From the NCBI GenBank assembly GCA_017617475.1, contig JAFZWC010000045.1:1-13218 (forward strand): a stretch of DNA of 13,218 nucleotides, given 5' to 3'. This stretch comes from Bacteroidales bacterium. GTDB lineage: Bacteria > Bacteroidota > Bacteroidia > Bacteroidales > UBA932. How positions within the stretch are numbered: the first letter of the stretch is position 1; each line of letters begins with the position of its first letter. The translations under genes were made by a program, and so were the position numbers. This document shows, one piece after another, positions 6,847 to 13,154 of the stretch. The notes below the pieces were generated by a model that was given only the letters and a program-made list of their open reading frames with translations, ran no database searches and was not told the origin of the DNA.

Positions 6847-6854
6847 CAAATGTA
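6847..6854 (-). promoter_or_regulatory. -7 box for the small lipoprotein gene
   Basis: TACATTTG on the minus strand is an exact TAnnTTTG match about 42 bases before the ATG. A TTTG at -33 is not evident at the standard spacing; the upstream stretch is T-rich. Confidence 0.6.
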
Positions 6855-6893
6855 GTGGGTTTTTCCCAAAAAGAAAAGGAAAAATTAAAAAAG

Positions 6894-7292
6894 TTAATTA
6901 CAATCTGTTAGTTCACGGGTGATAAGGGGGAGAATTTCCTCGTCGGCAGGTAACCATTTTACCTGATGAATGGAGTTTTTGTCCAACCAGCGCGCCGCCT
7001 CGTGCTCGTTCAGATGCAGGGCCTGAGACTTTAATGAACACATAAAGCAGTGTAAGGTAAGGTGAAACTGGGGATAATCGTATTCCACCGTATGCAGGAA
7101 CTTATCAATTGTTATCTCGGTGGACAGTTCTTCCCGGATTTCCCTTATGAGGGCTTCTTCGGCCGTTTCCCCGGCTTCCATTTTTCCGCCCGGAAACTCC
7201 CACCAGTCTTTCCAGTCTCCATATCCTCTCTGGGTGGCAAAGATCTTGTCTCCCTTCCGGATAATGGCCGCTACTACTTCAATGCTTTTCAT
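6894..7292 (-). CDS. Nudix hydrolase, MutT-like
   Basis: This 132-residue single-domain protein should hydrolyse nucleoside diphosphate derivatives. The whole fold resembles small MutT-type (deoxy)nucleoside triphosphate pyrophosphohydrolases that remove oxidised or odd nucleotides. WEFPGGKMEAGE precedes the Nudix box. Gly36, Glu42, Arg50-Glu51 and Glu54-Glu55 match the GX5EX7REUXEEXGU pattern, including the metal-binding glutamates. The box glycine after XEEX is replaced by Ser57. C-terminal EAARWLDKNSIHQVKWLPAD is typical of MutT-like members. The substrate cannot be fixed from sequence. The gene diverges from corA. A TATTTTTG box lies only four bases before its ATG, so its transcript may be nearly leaderless. 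Confidence 0.92.
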   Translation of the reverse strand: MKSIEVVAAIIRKGDKIFATQRGYGDWKDWWEFPGGKMEAGETAEEALIREIREELSTEITIDKFLHTVEYDYPQFHLTLHCFMCSLKSQALHLNEHEAARWLDKNSIHQVKWLPADEEILPLITRELTDCN

Positions 7293-7296
7293 GCTG

Positions 7297-7304
7297 CAAA
7301 AATA
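7297..7304 (-). promoter_or_regulatory. -7 box for the Nudix gene
   Basis: TATTTTTG on the minus strand fits TAnnTTTG and ends four bases before the ATG. A transcript would start at or next to the start codon. No matching -33 element is clear at 19-21 bases. Confidence 0.45.
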
Positions 7305-7326
7305 CGCAAAAAGCAGAGAAAACTAC

Positions 7327-7356
7327 TTGCTTTTTCGGGAATTATGCGTACTTTTG
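7327..7356 (+). promoter_or_regulatory. Bacteroidota-type promoter for corA
   Basis: TACTTTTG (7349-7356) matches TAnnTTTG, and TTG at 7327-7329 is 19 bases upstream. The predicted transcription start, near 7361-7363, leaves a leader of about 180 bases before the corA ATG at 7545. Confidence 0.65.
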
Positions 7357-7359
7357 CAG

Positions 7360-7544
7360 GCTGACTTTTCCGTAATGTCAGCTGGTTACCAAGGGTAAGG
7401 GGTCCGATGACCCGTGAAAAGTCCCTTCCCCGAGGGAAGGGGTTTCGGGATGGGGTAACGTAAAAACAATGTGCGTTGGCCCTCCGAGAGATAGGTATAA
7501 CTCCATCCGGTGCGACTGGCCCGGAGCTAAAACAAAAAAGAGAT
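7360..7544 (+). promoter_or_regulatory. Long structured 5' leader of corA
   Basis: Pairing visible by eye: GCTGAC/GTCAGC (7360-7365 with 7377-7382). GTTACC/GGTAAC (7385-7390 with 7454-7459) closes a junction holding GGGTC-CGAT-GACCC (7400-7413) and CCCTTCCC-CGA-GGGAAGGG (7423-7441). Downstream, CTCCG/CGGAG (7482-7486 with 7522-7526) encloses a further conserved-looking loop region. I recognise no known riboswitch (not M-box, cobalamin, TPP or fluoride). It could be a cis-regulatory RNA for metal homeostasis. Alternatively the first half could be an intergenic palindromic repeat that landed in the leader. Confidence 0.45.
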
Positions 7545-8510
7545 ATGCTGAGTATCTTCTACAAAGAAAACGGAAAAATTCTCCTCTCCCAGTCGGAGAA
7601 AGACTTCCTGAAGCTAAAGCTTGAAGACACCGTGTGGATCGACCTCGTCCAACCGACGGGGGACGAGAAGCGCGCGGTGGAGGGCTTTATGGGCACCGAA
7701 ATCCAGAGCCGGGCACAGGCCGAAGAGATTGAGTCTTCGTCCCGTTATTTCGAGACGGACGACGCCATTTTCGCCAACACCAACTTCCTTACCCCGGGTC
7801 CGGACGAGTACATGATGCAGGCCGTGTCGTTCACCATAGTGGACGATACTCTGGCTACGCTGCGCGAGGTTCCGCTGCGTTCCTTTACCGAACTGCAGCG
7901 CCGCCTGCAGGTGAATCCCAAGCAGTACCCTTCCGGCTTCAGCGTATTTGCCAGCATCCTGGATCAACGTGTTGACCTGGATGCCGATATGATCGAGCTC
8001 CTGTCCAAGGAGATTTCCCAGTACGCCAGGCAAATCAACGACCAGGAAGACATCGACCAGGAACTCCTGATAGACATTTCCCAGATGCAGGAGAATACCA
8101 TGATCGTACGCGAGAACGTGGTGGATAAGCAGCGCCTCATCTCCAACCTCATGCGCTCCACCAAGGTGCCGCGTTCGCTGGAGAACCGCCTGAACGTGTT
8201 GCTGCAGGATATCAGTTCTCTCCTGAGCCACACCAACTTCTGCTTTGAGCGTCTGGAGTACCTGCAGGACACCGTGGTGGGTCTTATTAACCTGGAACAG
8301 AACAAGATCATGAAGATCCTGGCTGTGGTGAGCGTGTTCCTCATGCCGCCCACCCTCATAGCCGGTTTCTATGGCATGAACGTGCGCCTGCCCATGATCA
8401 ATGCCGACGACCCCAACGCCAATTTCTGGAACTGGGTCATCATCCTGGGCATCATGGCCTTGAGCTGCGTTCTGGTCTGGATTTTGTTCCGTCGGAAGAA
8501 ACTTTTGTAG
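7545..8510 (+). CDS. corA: CorA-family divalent metal (Mg2+/Co2+) transporter
   Basis: This 321-residue protein is an inner-membrane magnesium channel/transporter of the CorA type. Residues 1-250 form the large cytoplasmic funnel with long charged helices. The first membrane helix spans about 256-276 and ends in the signature YGMN (276-279). A short periplasmic loop follows, then the second membrane helix at about 294-315 and a basic tail RRKK. Length and order match the family. The frame is open to a TTG at 7476, but ATG 7545 gives the usual CorA N-terminus and the upstream residues look like untranslated leader. The gene diverges from the Nudix gene and is preceded by a long structured leader, which suggests control after initiation of transcription. 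Confidence 0.94.
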   Translation: MLSIFYKENGKILLSQSEKDFLKLKLEDTVWIDLVQPTGDEKRAVEGFMGTEIQSRAQAEEIESSSRYFETDDAIFANTNFLTPGPDEYMMQAVSFTIVDDTLATLREVPLRSFTELQRRLQVNPKQYPSGFSVFASILDQRVDLDADMIELLSKEISQYARQINDQEDIDQELLIDISQMQENTMIVRENVVDKQRLISNLMRSTKVPRSLENRLNVLLQDISSLLSHTNFCFERLEYLQDTVVGLINLEQNKIMKILAVVSVFLMPPTLIAGFYGMNVRLPMINADDPNANFWNWVIILGIMALSCVLVWILFRRKKLL

Positions 8511-8525
8511 TTTTCCGGGACGTAT

Positions 8526-8558
8526 TTTGGATAACCGTGTGTTTCAATAGTAGATTTG
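8526..8558 (+). promoter_or_regulatory. Strong Bacteroidota promoter for the lipoprotein/radical SAM operon
   Basis: TTTG (8526-8529), a 21-base spacer and TAGATTTG (8551-8558) match both parts of the Bacteroidota consensus. It is the clearest promoter in the window. The predicted start lies a few bases before the ATG at 8571, so the leader is very short. It also excludes a TTG start at 8556, which falls inside the -7 box. Confidence 0.8.
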
Positions 8559-8570
8559 ACTGTTAGCACT

Positions 8571-9044
8571 ATGAAAATTCGTTGGCAATACTGCTTGACT
8601 GCGCTGCTGGCCCTGTTGGGTTTCAGCAGTTGCAAAAAGATTATCGAAGAGTTCGGTGGACCCTTTTATTTGTGTATGTATGGCCAGCCCACCGCCAATT
8701 ATAAAGTAATCGGGGAAGTGAAAGACCCTGCCGGAAAACCTGTCGAGGGAATCCGTGTGGTAGTGAACCCGGGTTCCGCACACCCAGAATACTTCAAAGA
8801 TACGCTGTATACCGATGCCAAGGGCCAGTTCCAGAAGGAGAATATGAGATACAGCTGGCCCGACGAGTTCAAAGACGGAACCATCCAGTTTGAAGATGTG
8901 GACGGAGACAAGAACGGTTCCTTCAAGACCAAGGTGCTCAAGAGCAGCGAATTGGAGGTGAAGCAGACCAAGAAGGGCGATGATGCCTGGTATGGGGGCG
9001 ATTTCACCATTACGGCCAAAACCAAGTTGGAAAAGGCCGATTAA
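8571..9044 (+). CDS. Putative lipoprotein of the radical SAM/lipoprotein pair
   Basis: This 157-residue protein has an N-terminal basic-hydrophobic signal (MKIRWQYCLTALLALLGFSSC) with Cys21 as the likely lipidation site. A second cysteine sits in LCMYGQPTANYKVIGEV (Cys35). The rest reads as a beta-rich domain like a carboxypeptidase-regulatory/Ig fold: GEVKDPAGKPVEGIRVVV, then TDAKGQFQ and FEDVDGDKNG. The CxMYGxPTA.Y..xGxV layout and the radical SAM gene three bases downstream match my recollection of NCBI families TIGR04134 (lipoprotein) and TIGR04133 (radical SAM). That match is not verified by search. The protein is probably anchored facing the periplasm or outside. It may be the substrate or recipient of the radical SAM chemistry; this is inference. 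Confidence 0.85.
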   Translation: MKIRWQYCLTALLALLGFSSCKKIIEEFGGPFYLCMYGQPTANYKVIGEVKDPAGKPVEGIRVVVNPGSAHPEYFKDTLYTDAKGQFQKENMRYSWPDEFKDGTIQFEDVDGDKNGSFKTKVLKSSELEVKQTKKGDDAWYGGDFTITAKTKLEKAD

Positions 9045-9047
9045 GGC

Positions 9048-10112
9048 ATGGAAAGACTTTCCCTCAGGCGCCGCCTGGCGCTGGATATCACAAAAAAGTT
9101 GCAGGACGATCTGGTGGAAAAACACCCGCTCCGGCAACTTTTTTGGGAATGTACCCTTCGCTGCAACCTCCAGTGCCGCCATTGCGGAAGCGATTGCAAG
9201 GCCACCTCGCTGGTCAAAGACATGCCTAGGGAGGACTTCGGGAAGGTTCTGGACAGCGTAGCCGCCCGCATGGACCCGCACAAGGTAATGATCAACATTA
9301 CCGGCGGCGAGCCGCTCATGCGGCCGGACCTGGACGAATGCGGCCGCATGATCTACGAGAAGGGCTTTCCCTGGGGAATGGTTACCAACGGTTTCCTTTT
9401 AACGCCGGAGCGGTATCAGCGCCTGCTCCAGAATGGCCTTCGGGCCATGACCATCAGCCTGGACGGGCTGGGGGAGGATCACGACTGGATGCGCGGCCGT
9501 GAGGGCTCTTTCGAGCGCGCAGCCGCCGCCATCAAAATGGTGATAGAGTCCGGTGAAATAGAGTTTGACGTAGTCACCTGCGTGAACCGGCGCAACTATC
9601 CTCATCTGGCCGAAATCCGGGACTTCCTTATCGGCCTGGGCCTCAAGGGATGGCGCTTATTCACCGTTTTTCCGGTAGGTCGCGCTGCGCAGGATCCGGA
9701 GTTGCAGCTTACGCGCGAGGAACATGTCGGCCTTTTGGAATTCATCCGCGCCACGCGGCGCCAGGGCGTCATTGCCGCAGAGTTTGCCTGCGAAGGCTTT
9801 CTGGGTAATTATGAAGGCGATGTCCGCGGCCATTTCTATATGTGCCAGGCCGGCGTCACCGTTGGTTCCGTCCTTGCCGACGGCTCCATATCGGCCTGCC
9901 CCAGCATAAGGGCCGATTATAACCAGGGCAACATTTACCAGGACGATTTCATGGACGTGTGGGAGCGCCGCTTCGGCCCCTACCGGGACCGCTCCTGGAT
10001 GAAAAAGGACGCCTGCGCCTCCTGCAAGTTCTGGAAGTACTGCCGCGGCGGCGGCATGCACCTCCGCGACGCCCAAGGCAATCTCATCCTCTGCCATTTG
10101 GATAGGCTGTAG
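9048..10112 (+). CDS. Radical SAM/SPASM protein (rSAM/lipoprotein system type)
   Basis: This 354-residue enzyme should cleave S-adenosylmethionine with a 4Fe-4S cluster held by Cys39, Cys43 and Cys46 (CNLQCRHC). The SAM-binding GGEP follows at 86-89 and ISLDGLGEDHDWMRG at about 136-150. The C-terminal SPASM region carries Cys266, 284, 323, 326, 332 and 349 (CASCKFWKYCRGG), enough for auxiliary Fe-S clusters. SPASM enzymes commonly modify peptides or proteins, for example by thioether formation, epimerisation or C-C crosslinking. Which reaction applies here is unknown. Cys35, Cys50 and Cys248 are extra cysteines near the functional sites. The protein is cytoplasmic, with no signal peptide. It starts three bases after the lipoprotein stop, with AAGG close upstream, so the pair is one operon. 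No short precursor peptide is seen between the two genes. Confidence 0.93.
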   Translation: MERLSLRRRLALDITKKLQDDLVEKHPLRQLFWECTLRCNLQCRHCGSDCKATSLVKDMPREDFGKVLDSVAARMDPHKVMINITGGEPLMRPDLDECGRMIYEKGFPWGMVTNGFLLTPERYQRLLQNGLRAMTISLDGLGEDHDWMRGREGSFERAAAAIKMVIESGEIEFDVVTCVNRRNYPHLAEIRDFLIGLGLKGWRLFTVFPVGRAAQDPELQLTREEHVGLLEFIRATRRQGVIAAEFACEGFLGNYEGDVRGHFYMCQAGVTVGSVLADGSISACPSIRADYNQGNIYQDDFMDVWERRFGPYRDRSWMKKDACASCKFWKYCRGGGMHLRDAQGNLILCHLDRL

Positions 10113-10137
10113 TTATTTATTTTCCCGATTTTTTTCG

Positions 10138-10145
10138 TACTTTTA
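10138..10145 (+). promoter_or_regulatory. Weak -7-like box before the deacylase gene
   Basis: TACTTTTA differs from TAnnTTTG at the last base and lies 19 bases before the ATG. No -33 TTTG is at the right distance. The deacylase could use this promoter or be read through from the radical SAM gene, since no hairpin terminator separates them. Confidence 0.3.
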
Positions 10146-10164
10146 TGGCCATAATGAATGGATT

Positions 10165-11784
10165 ATGGACAGACGGGACTTTTTGAAGACATCGGCCCTG
10201 GGCGCACTGTCGCTGGGCTTCATGGGGCTGGGCAGCAGCTGCCAGGTGAAAACCAGTTTTGACACCATCATCAAGAACGGCGTCATTCACGCCGGGGACG
10301 GCAAGGCGCCCATCCAAGGGGATATCGCCATCCGGGGTGGGCGCATCGCGGCCATCGGCCAGGATTTGGGAGACAGTGCCAAAACGGTGCTGGACGCGCA
10401 CGGAATGGTGGTTTCGCCCGGTTTTATTGATATCCATACCCATACGGACACCAACCTGTTGGACGTGCCCAAGGGAGACAGCCGCATCTTTCAGGGCATA
10501 ACCAGCGAGGTGGGGGGCAACTGCGGCTATGCCCCGTTCGTGAATTCGGAAGCGCCGTTCAAGACGGTGGAAGATTTCTATAAGAAGCTGGCCGATAATA
10601 AGATTGGCATCAATTACTCCTCCCTGGTGGGCCACGGAGACTTGCGCGAAGCCGTAGTGGGCCCCTACAATGTGAAAGCCACCGACGCCCAGCTGGAGCA
10701 GATGTGCGACCTCCTGGACCAGCAGCTTTCCTTGGGCGCCGTGGGCCTGTCCTACGGCCTGGAGTACGCCCCCGGCTGCTACTGCGACACGCGGGAAATG
10801 GTGGCCCTGAACAAGACGGTGGCCATGCATGATGCCCTCTATTCCATCCACATGCGCAACGAGGACGACCACGTGCTGGAGGCCATGGACGAGGCCATCG
10901 AGGCGGCCCGCCGCTCCGGGGCCCGGCTGGAGATTTCCCACCTGAAAGCGCAAAATCCCGCCAACTTCGACAAGATCGACCGCATGCTGGGGAAGATTGA
11001 TGCGGCCCATGACGAAGGCATGGATATAGCCTTCGACCGCTATCCCTACACGGCCTTCTCCACAGGCTTTACTTCCTTCATTCCCATTGAGTTAAGGGAT
11101 GGAACGGACGAGGATATCCTGGCCCGTCTGAATGACCCCGCCGCCTGCGAACAGATGAAGCGTTACGCTTATGGCCGACTGGAGCGCTTCGGCGGTCCCC
11201 AGCAGGTGGTGGTAGCCGGTTGCAGGAATCCGGAGAATGAAGCCTACGCCGGCAAGCACCTGGCGGAATGCTGCCGCCTTTCCGGCCTGGACGAGTGGGA
11301 AATGATCCGCCATCTGCTCATTTCGGAGAACCTGGAAGTGAGCCAAGCCACCTTCGCCATGAAGGAGGAGAATCTGGTGCGTATCTATGCTCACAAGCTG
11401 TCCATGCCGGCCTCCGACGGTTCGGTGTACTCGCCGGAAGGCGTTCTGGGTCAGGAGCTTCCGCATCCCCGTTCCTACGGAACCTTCCCGCGCTTCTTCC
11501 AGCAGTTTGTCCGTGAACAGAAGGTGCTGGACCTGCCCACCGCTATCTGGAAATGCACGGGCCTTCCCGCCTCCCGCGCCCGCTTCAAAGAAAGGGGCCT
11601 GCTGGTGCCTGGCTATGCGGCCGATATCGTCATCTTCGACCCCGACACCATTGCCGACATGTGCACCTATGCCCAGCCTCATACCTTCCCCGCCGGCATC
11701 CTCCACGTTTGGGTGAACGGCGTCCAGGCCATCAAGGACGGCGCCCACACCGGCGCTCTGGCAGGCGAAATTCTGACGGTGTAA
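10165..11784 (+). CDS. N-acyl-D-amino-acid deacylase (amidohydrolase superfamily), Tat-exported
   Basis: This 539-residue zinc amidohydrolase of the D-aminoacylase type would release free D-amino acids from N-acyl-D-amino acids. The N-terminus is a twin-arginine signal (RRDFLK) and a hydrophobic stretch ending GLGSSC, so Cys26 may be lipidated after Tat export. Catalytic features are DIHTHTD (His91, His93), GGNCGYAP (metal-ligand Cys120), SIHMRNE (His229), ISHLK (His259), ASDG (catalytic Asp418) and HPRSYGTFPR (from 434). These match the Cys/His/His/Asp set known for Alcaligenes D-aminoacylase. The C-terminus has the small beta-domain GYAADIVIFDP..... VWVNGVQ. Length fits exported members. 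It lies 52 bases after the radical SAM gene and ends 7 bases from the convergent gene. A role in recycling D-amino-acid cell-wall or dietary material is inference. Confidence 0.93.
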   Translation: MDRRDFLKTSALGALSLGFMGLGSSCQVKTSFDTIIKNGVIHAGDGKAPIQGDIAIRGGRIAAIGQDLGDSAKTVLDAHGMVVSPGFIDIHTHTDTNLLDVPKGDSRIFQGITSEVGGNCGYAPFVNSEAPFKTVEDFYKKLADNKIGINYSSLVGHGDLREAVVGPYNVKATDAQLEQMCDLLDQQLSLGAVGLSYGLEYAPGCYCDTREMVALNKTVAMHDALYSIHMRNEDDHVLEAMDEAIEAARRSGARLEISHLKAQNPANFDKIDRMLGKIDAAHDEGMDIAFDRYPYTAFSTGFTSFIPIELRDGTDEDILARLNDPAACEQMKRYAYGRLERFGGPQQVVVAGCRNPENEAYAGKHLAECCRLSGLDEWEMIRHLLISENLEVSQATFAMKEENLVRIYAHKLSMPASDGSVYSPEGVLGQELPHPRSYGTFPRFFQQFVREQKVLDLPTAIWKCTGLPASRARFKERGLLVPGYAADIVIFDPDTIADMCTYAQPHTFPAGILHVWVNGVQAIKDGAHTGALAGEILTV

Positions 11785-11791
11785 TCGGCCT

Positions 11792-12661
11792 TTATTGATA
11801 TTCCAGGCCCTTGACCGTCATGCCTATGTTGACGGAAAGGGGCTGGAGTCCGGCCATGGCGGCGGAGCGCTTGTAACTGCTCTTGATGTACACCCGCGCG
11901 AGCATGTGCATGCGCATGTCCGTGGGATTGCGCTCTGATTCAGGCGTTTCCTGGTATTTGCGAACGGCATCCTCGTCGGTGGCCACAATCTGGTAGGCAA
12001 TGAAGTAGTGACCCGGTTCCAGCAGGACGGACTCTTCGGGCTGCACGTCGAAGTCCTGTTTTTCTTCTGACATGGGAATGTTCACATAGATGGGCTTGTG
12101 CAGGATGTTGGTAAAGGTTTCCGGCTTTCCTTCAATGCTGTAGATGTTGATGGAAGCCACGCAGCCAGGAATGTAATTGGCCGTGATGGAAAAGCGGATA
12201 TTCCGCACCAGAAACGGCTTCCGGGTGTCTGCGATGGAGCCGAACTCCATTCCCTTGCTGCCGCTGTCCGGCCTGTAAAAGTCGATGGCGGCCAGTTTCT
12301 CCCCAATGGCCATCCCCGGGCGCAGCAGGTACTTCTCCTTGGTGTTGCCACCTGTGAACACGGCTGGCGCCAGCTCCTGCTCCCGGAGCACCACCACCAC
12401 GTCATCGGCCGGCCCCGTGACAGGTAATGCTGCCGGTTGGTAAGAAACGTGGAAGAACTGCAGGGTGTCCGGCGGGACGGCGATTTCAAACTGCCCGTCT
12501 ACCGACGAGATGGTTCCTTCCTGCAGCTTTGGGATGCCCACCTGCACATACTCCACAGCCTCGCACCTTTCATTTACAATCCTGCCCCTGACGGTCACGC
12601 GCTCCTGGGCTATGAGACCCGCGGGGACAAGCAGGAGCGCCAAAATGAGTTCTTTTCGCAT
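11792..12661 (-). CDS. Exported carboxypeptidase-regulatory-like domain protein
   Basis: This 289-residue protein has a Sec signal peptide (MRKELILALLLVPAGLIAQ, cleavage near residue 18). Residues 22-95 form a CarboxypepD_reg-like beta-sandwich: VTVRGRIVNERCEAVEYVQV, GTISSVDGQFEIAVP, then HVSYQP. The remaining 190 or so residues resemble the uncharacterised tail common after this domain in Bacteroidota secreted proteins, with a VRNIRFSITANYIPGC..SINIYSIEGKPE block and a hydrophobic HYFIAYQIV strand. It has neither a TonB-dependent receptor barrel nor a peptidase domain, so it is a free-standing periplasmic or surface protein of unknown role. The start at 12661 is chosen for the signal peptide and lies 27 bases downstream of a TATCTTTG box. 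Longer in-frame starts would run through that box. It converges on the deacylase with 7 bases between stops. Confidence 0.85.
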   Translation of the reverse strand: MRKELILALLLVPAGLIAQERVTVRGRIVNERCEAVEYVQVGIPKLQEGTISSVDGQFEIAVPPDTLQFFHVSYQPAALPVTGPADDVVVVLREQELAPAVFTGGNTKEKYLLRPGMAIGEKLAAIDFYRPDSGSKGMEFGSIADTRKPFLVRNIRFSITANYIPGCVASINIYSIEGKPETFTNILHKPIYVNIPMSEEKQDFDVQPEESVLLEPGHYFIAYQIVATDEDAVRKYQETPESERNPTDMRMHMLARVYIKSSYKRSAAMAGLQPLSVNIGMTVKGLEYQ

Positions 12662-12688
12662 ATCTGGTTCGTTTGCCCGGACATTAGG

Positions 12689-12696
12689 CAAAGATA
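12689..12696 (-). promoter_or_regulatory. -7 box for the carboxypeptidase-regulatory-like gene
   Basis: TATCTTTG on the minus strand is an exact TAnnTTTG match, 27 bases before the ATG. No -33 TTTG is seen. The surrounding ACTATCTTTGCC recurs at 12974-12985. Confidence 0.6.
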
Positions 12697-12820
12697 GTGC
12701 CGAAGACTCCTGCGCGACTGCGCCCCGGGGCTCGACGTCGGAAACGGAGCCCACCCGCTCACTTGACGGCTAACCTCCTCCTTTTACGGTCCCGGCCTGG
12801 CGGCCGTGCCCGTAACGTCG

Positions 12821-12928
12821 TCAAACAGACGCCGTCATGCCCGTGCCACGTCCGGGAGGCCTCGGACCAAGGTCCGATCCTCCCTTGACGTGTCCCGTGC
12901 ACCTTTCGCTGCACATGCTCCCACACAT
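12821..12928 (-). CDS. Doubtful 35-codon cysteine-containing frame
   Basis: An ATG at 12928 opens a 35-residue frame beginning MCGSMCSERC (Cys at 2, 6 and 10) and rich in Gly, Pro and Arg thereafter. A purine-rich AGGAAACGGAG directly precedes the ATG, and an exact TATCTTTG box lies about 50 bases upstream. Against it: it is short, half of it is the 12847-12892 hairpin, and I recognise no homologue. It may equally be part of a noncoding transcript. Confidence 0.15.
   Translation of the reverse strand: MCGSMCSERCTGHVKGGSDLGPRPPGRGTGMTASV
12847..12892. repeat. 17-bp interrupted hairpin
   Basis: CACGTC/GACGTG (12847-12852 with 12887-12892), GGGAGG/CCTCCC (12854-12859 with 12879-12884) and CGGAC/GTCCG (12863-12867 with 12872-12876) stack with small bulges around a CAAG loop. 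No T-run follows on either strand, so it is not a standard terminator. A structured RNA or DNA recognition site is possible. Confidence 0.7.
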
Positions 12929-12975
12929 CTCCGTTTCCTAGTATGTCGCCCCGGTACGCAGTCCCTGGATAGTGG

Positions 12976-12983
12976 CAAAGATA
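12976..12983 (-). promoter_or_regulatory. Second TATCTTTG box, no clear gene downstream
   Basis: This is an exact TAnnTTTG match on the minus strand inside ACTATCTTTGCC, the same 12 bases as at the promoter around 12689-12696. It would drive leftward transcription into the gene-less region. The -33 element is unclear, so it could be a duplicated fragment. Confidence 0.4.
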
Positions 12984-13001
12984 GTATCCTGCGGTTTCGC
13001 T

Positions 13002-13102
13002 GGCGCGGGACGAAAAGCCCGGCGGTGCGGGTCGCGAGGTGTTCGGCGGCGCAGGCCCGCACGCGGATGGCGCGGGTCGGCACACGAGTGGCGCAGGTCC
13101 GG
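13002..13102. repeat. Five degenerate 21-24 base tandem repeats
   Basis: Copies of the core GGYGCRGGHC start at 13002, 13024, 13048, 13069 and 13090, spaced 22, 24, 21 and 21 bases. The bases between cores are poorly conserved. This is not a CRISPR array: repeats are too short and imperfect and there are no proper spacers. It resembles decayed satellite DNA or a series of protein-binding sites. Confidence 0.6.
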
Positions 13103-13154
13103 TTTTGTGCCGAGGCCACTGAAAAAGTCCCCTTGTATTAACTGATGATTGGAA

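Larger units (their letters stand above)
12697..13154. other. Gene-less GC-rich region with hairpins and repeats
   Basis: No frame on either strand has the residue composition of a real protein; the open frames are Arg/Ala/Pro-rich and overlap one another. Visible structure includes a GGGCTC/GAGCCC hairpin near 12724-12751, the interrupted hairpin at 12847-12892, a second -7-like box at 12976-12983 and degenerate repeats at 13002-13102. It could be decayed DNA, a noncoding RNA locus, or the flank of a mobile element beyond the window. Confidence 0.6.

Noticed and set aside
7476..7544. TTG start adding 23 residues to CorA
   Set aside because: The added residues are encoded by the structured leader, and CorA proteins normally begin close to the ATG at 7545.
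10117..11010. Open frame of 297 codons on the minus strand
   Set aside because: It is antisense to the deacylase, whose catalytic residues are all in place; the His/Gly/Val-rich translation is shadow-like.
12662..12754. 31-residue N-terminal extension of the carboxypeptidase-regulatory-like protein
   Set aside because: It would pass through the TATCTTTG promoter box and bury the signal peptide, which begins at the ATG at 12661.
13002..13102. CRISPR array
   Set aside because: The conserved part is only about 10 bases with 11-14 base intervals, and no cas gene is present.
12806..13141. Arg/Ala-rich plus-strand coding frame of 111 codons
   Set aside because: Composition is atypical, it crosses hairpins and degenerate repeats, it competes with minus-strand frames of equal length, and no domain is seen.
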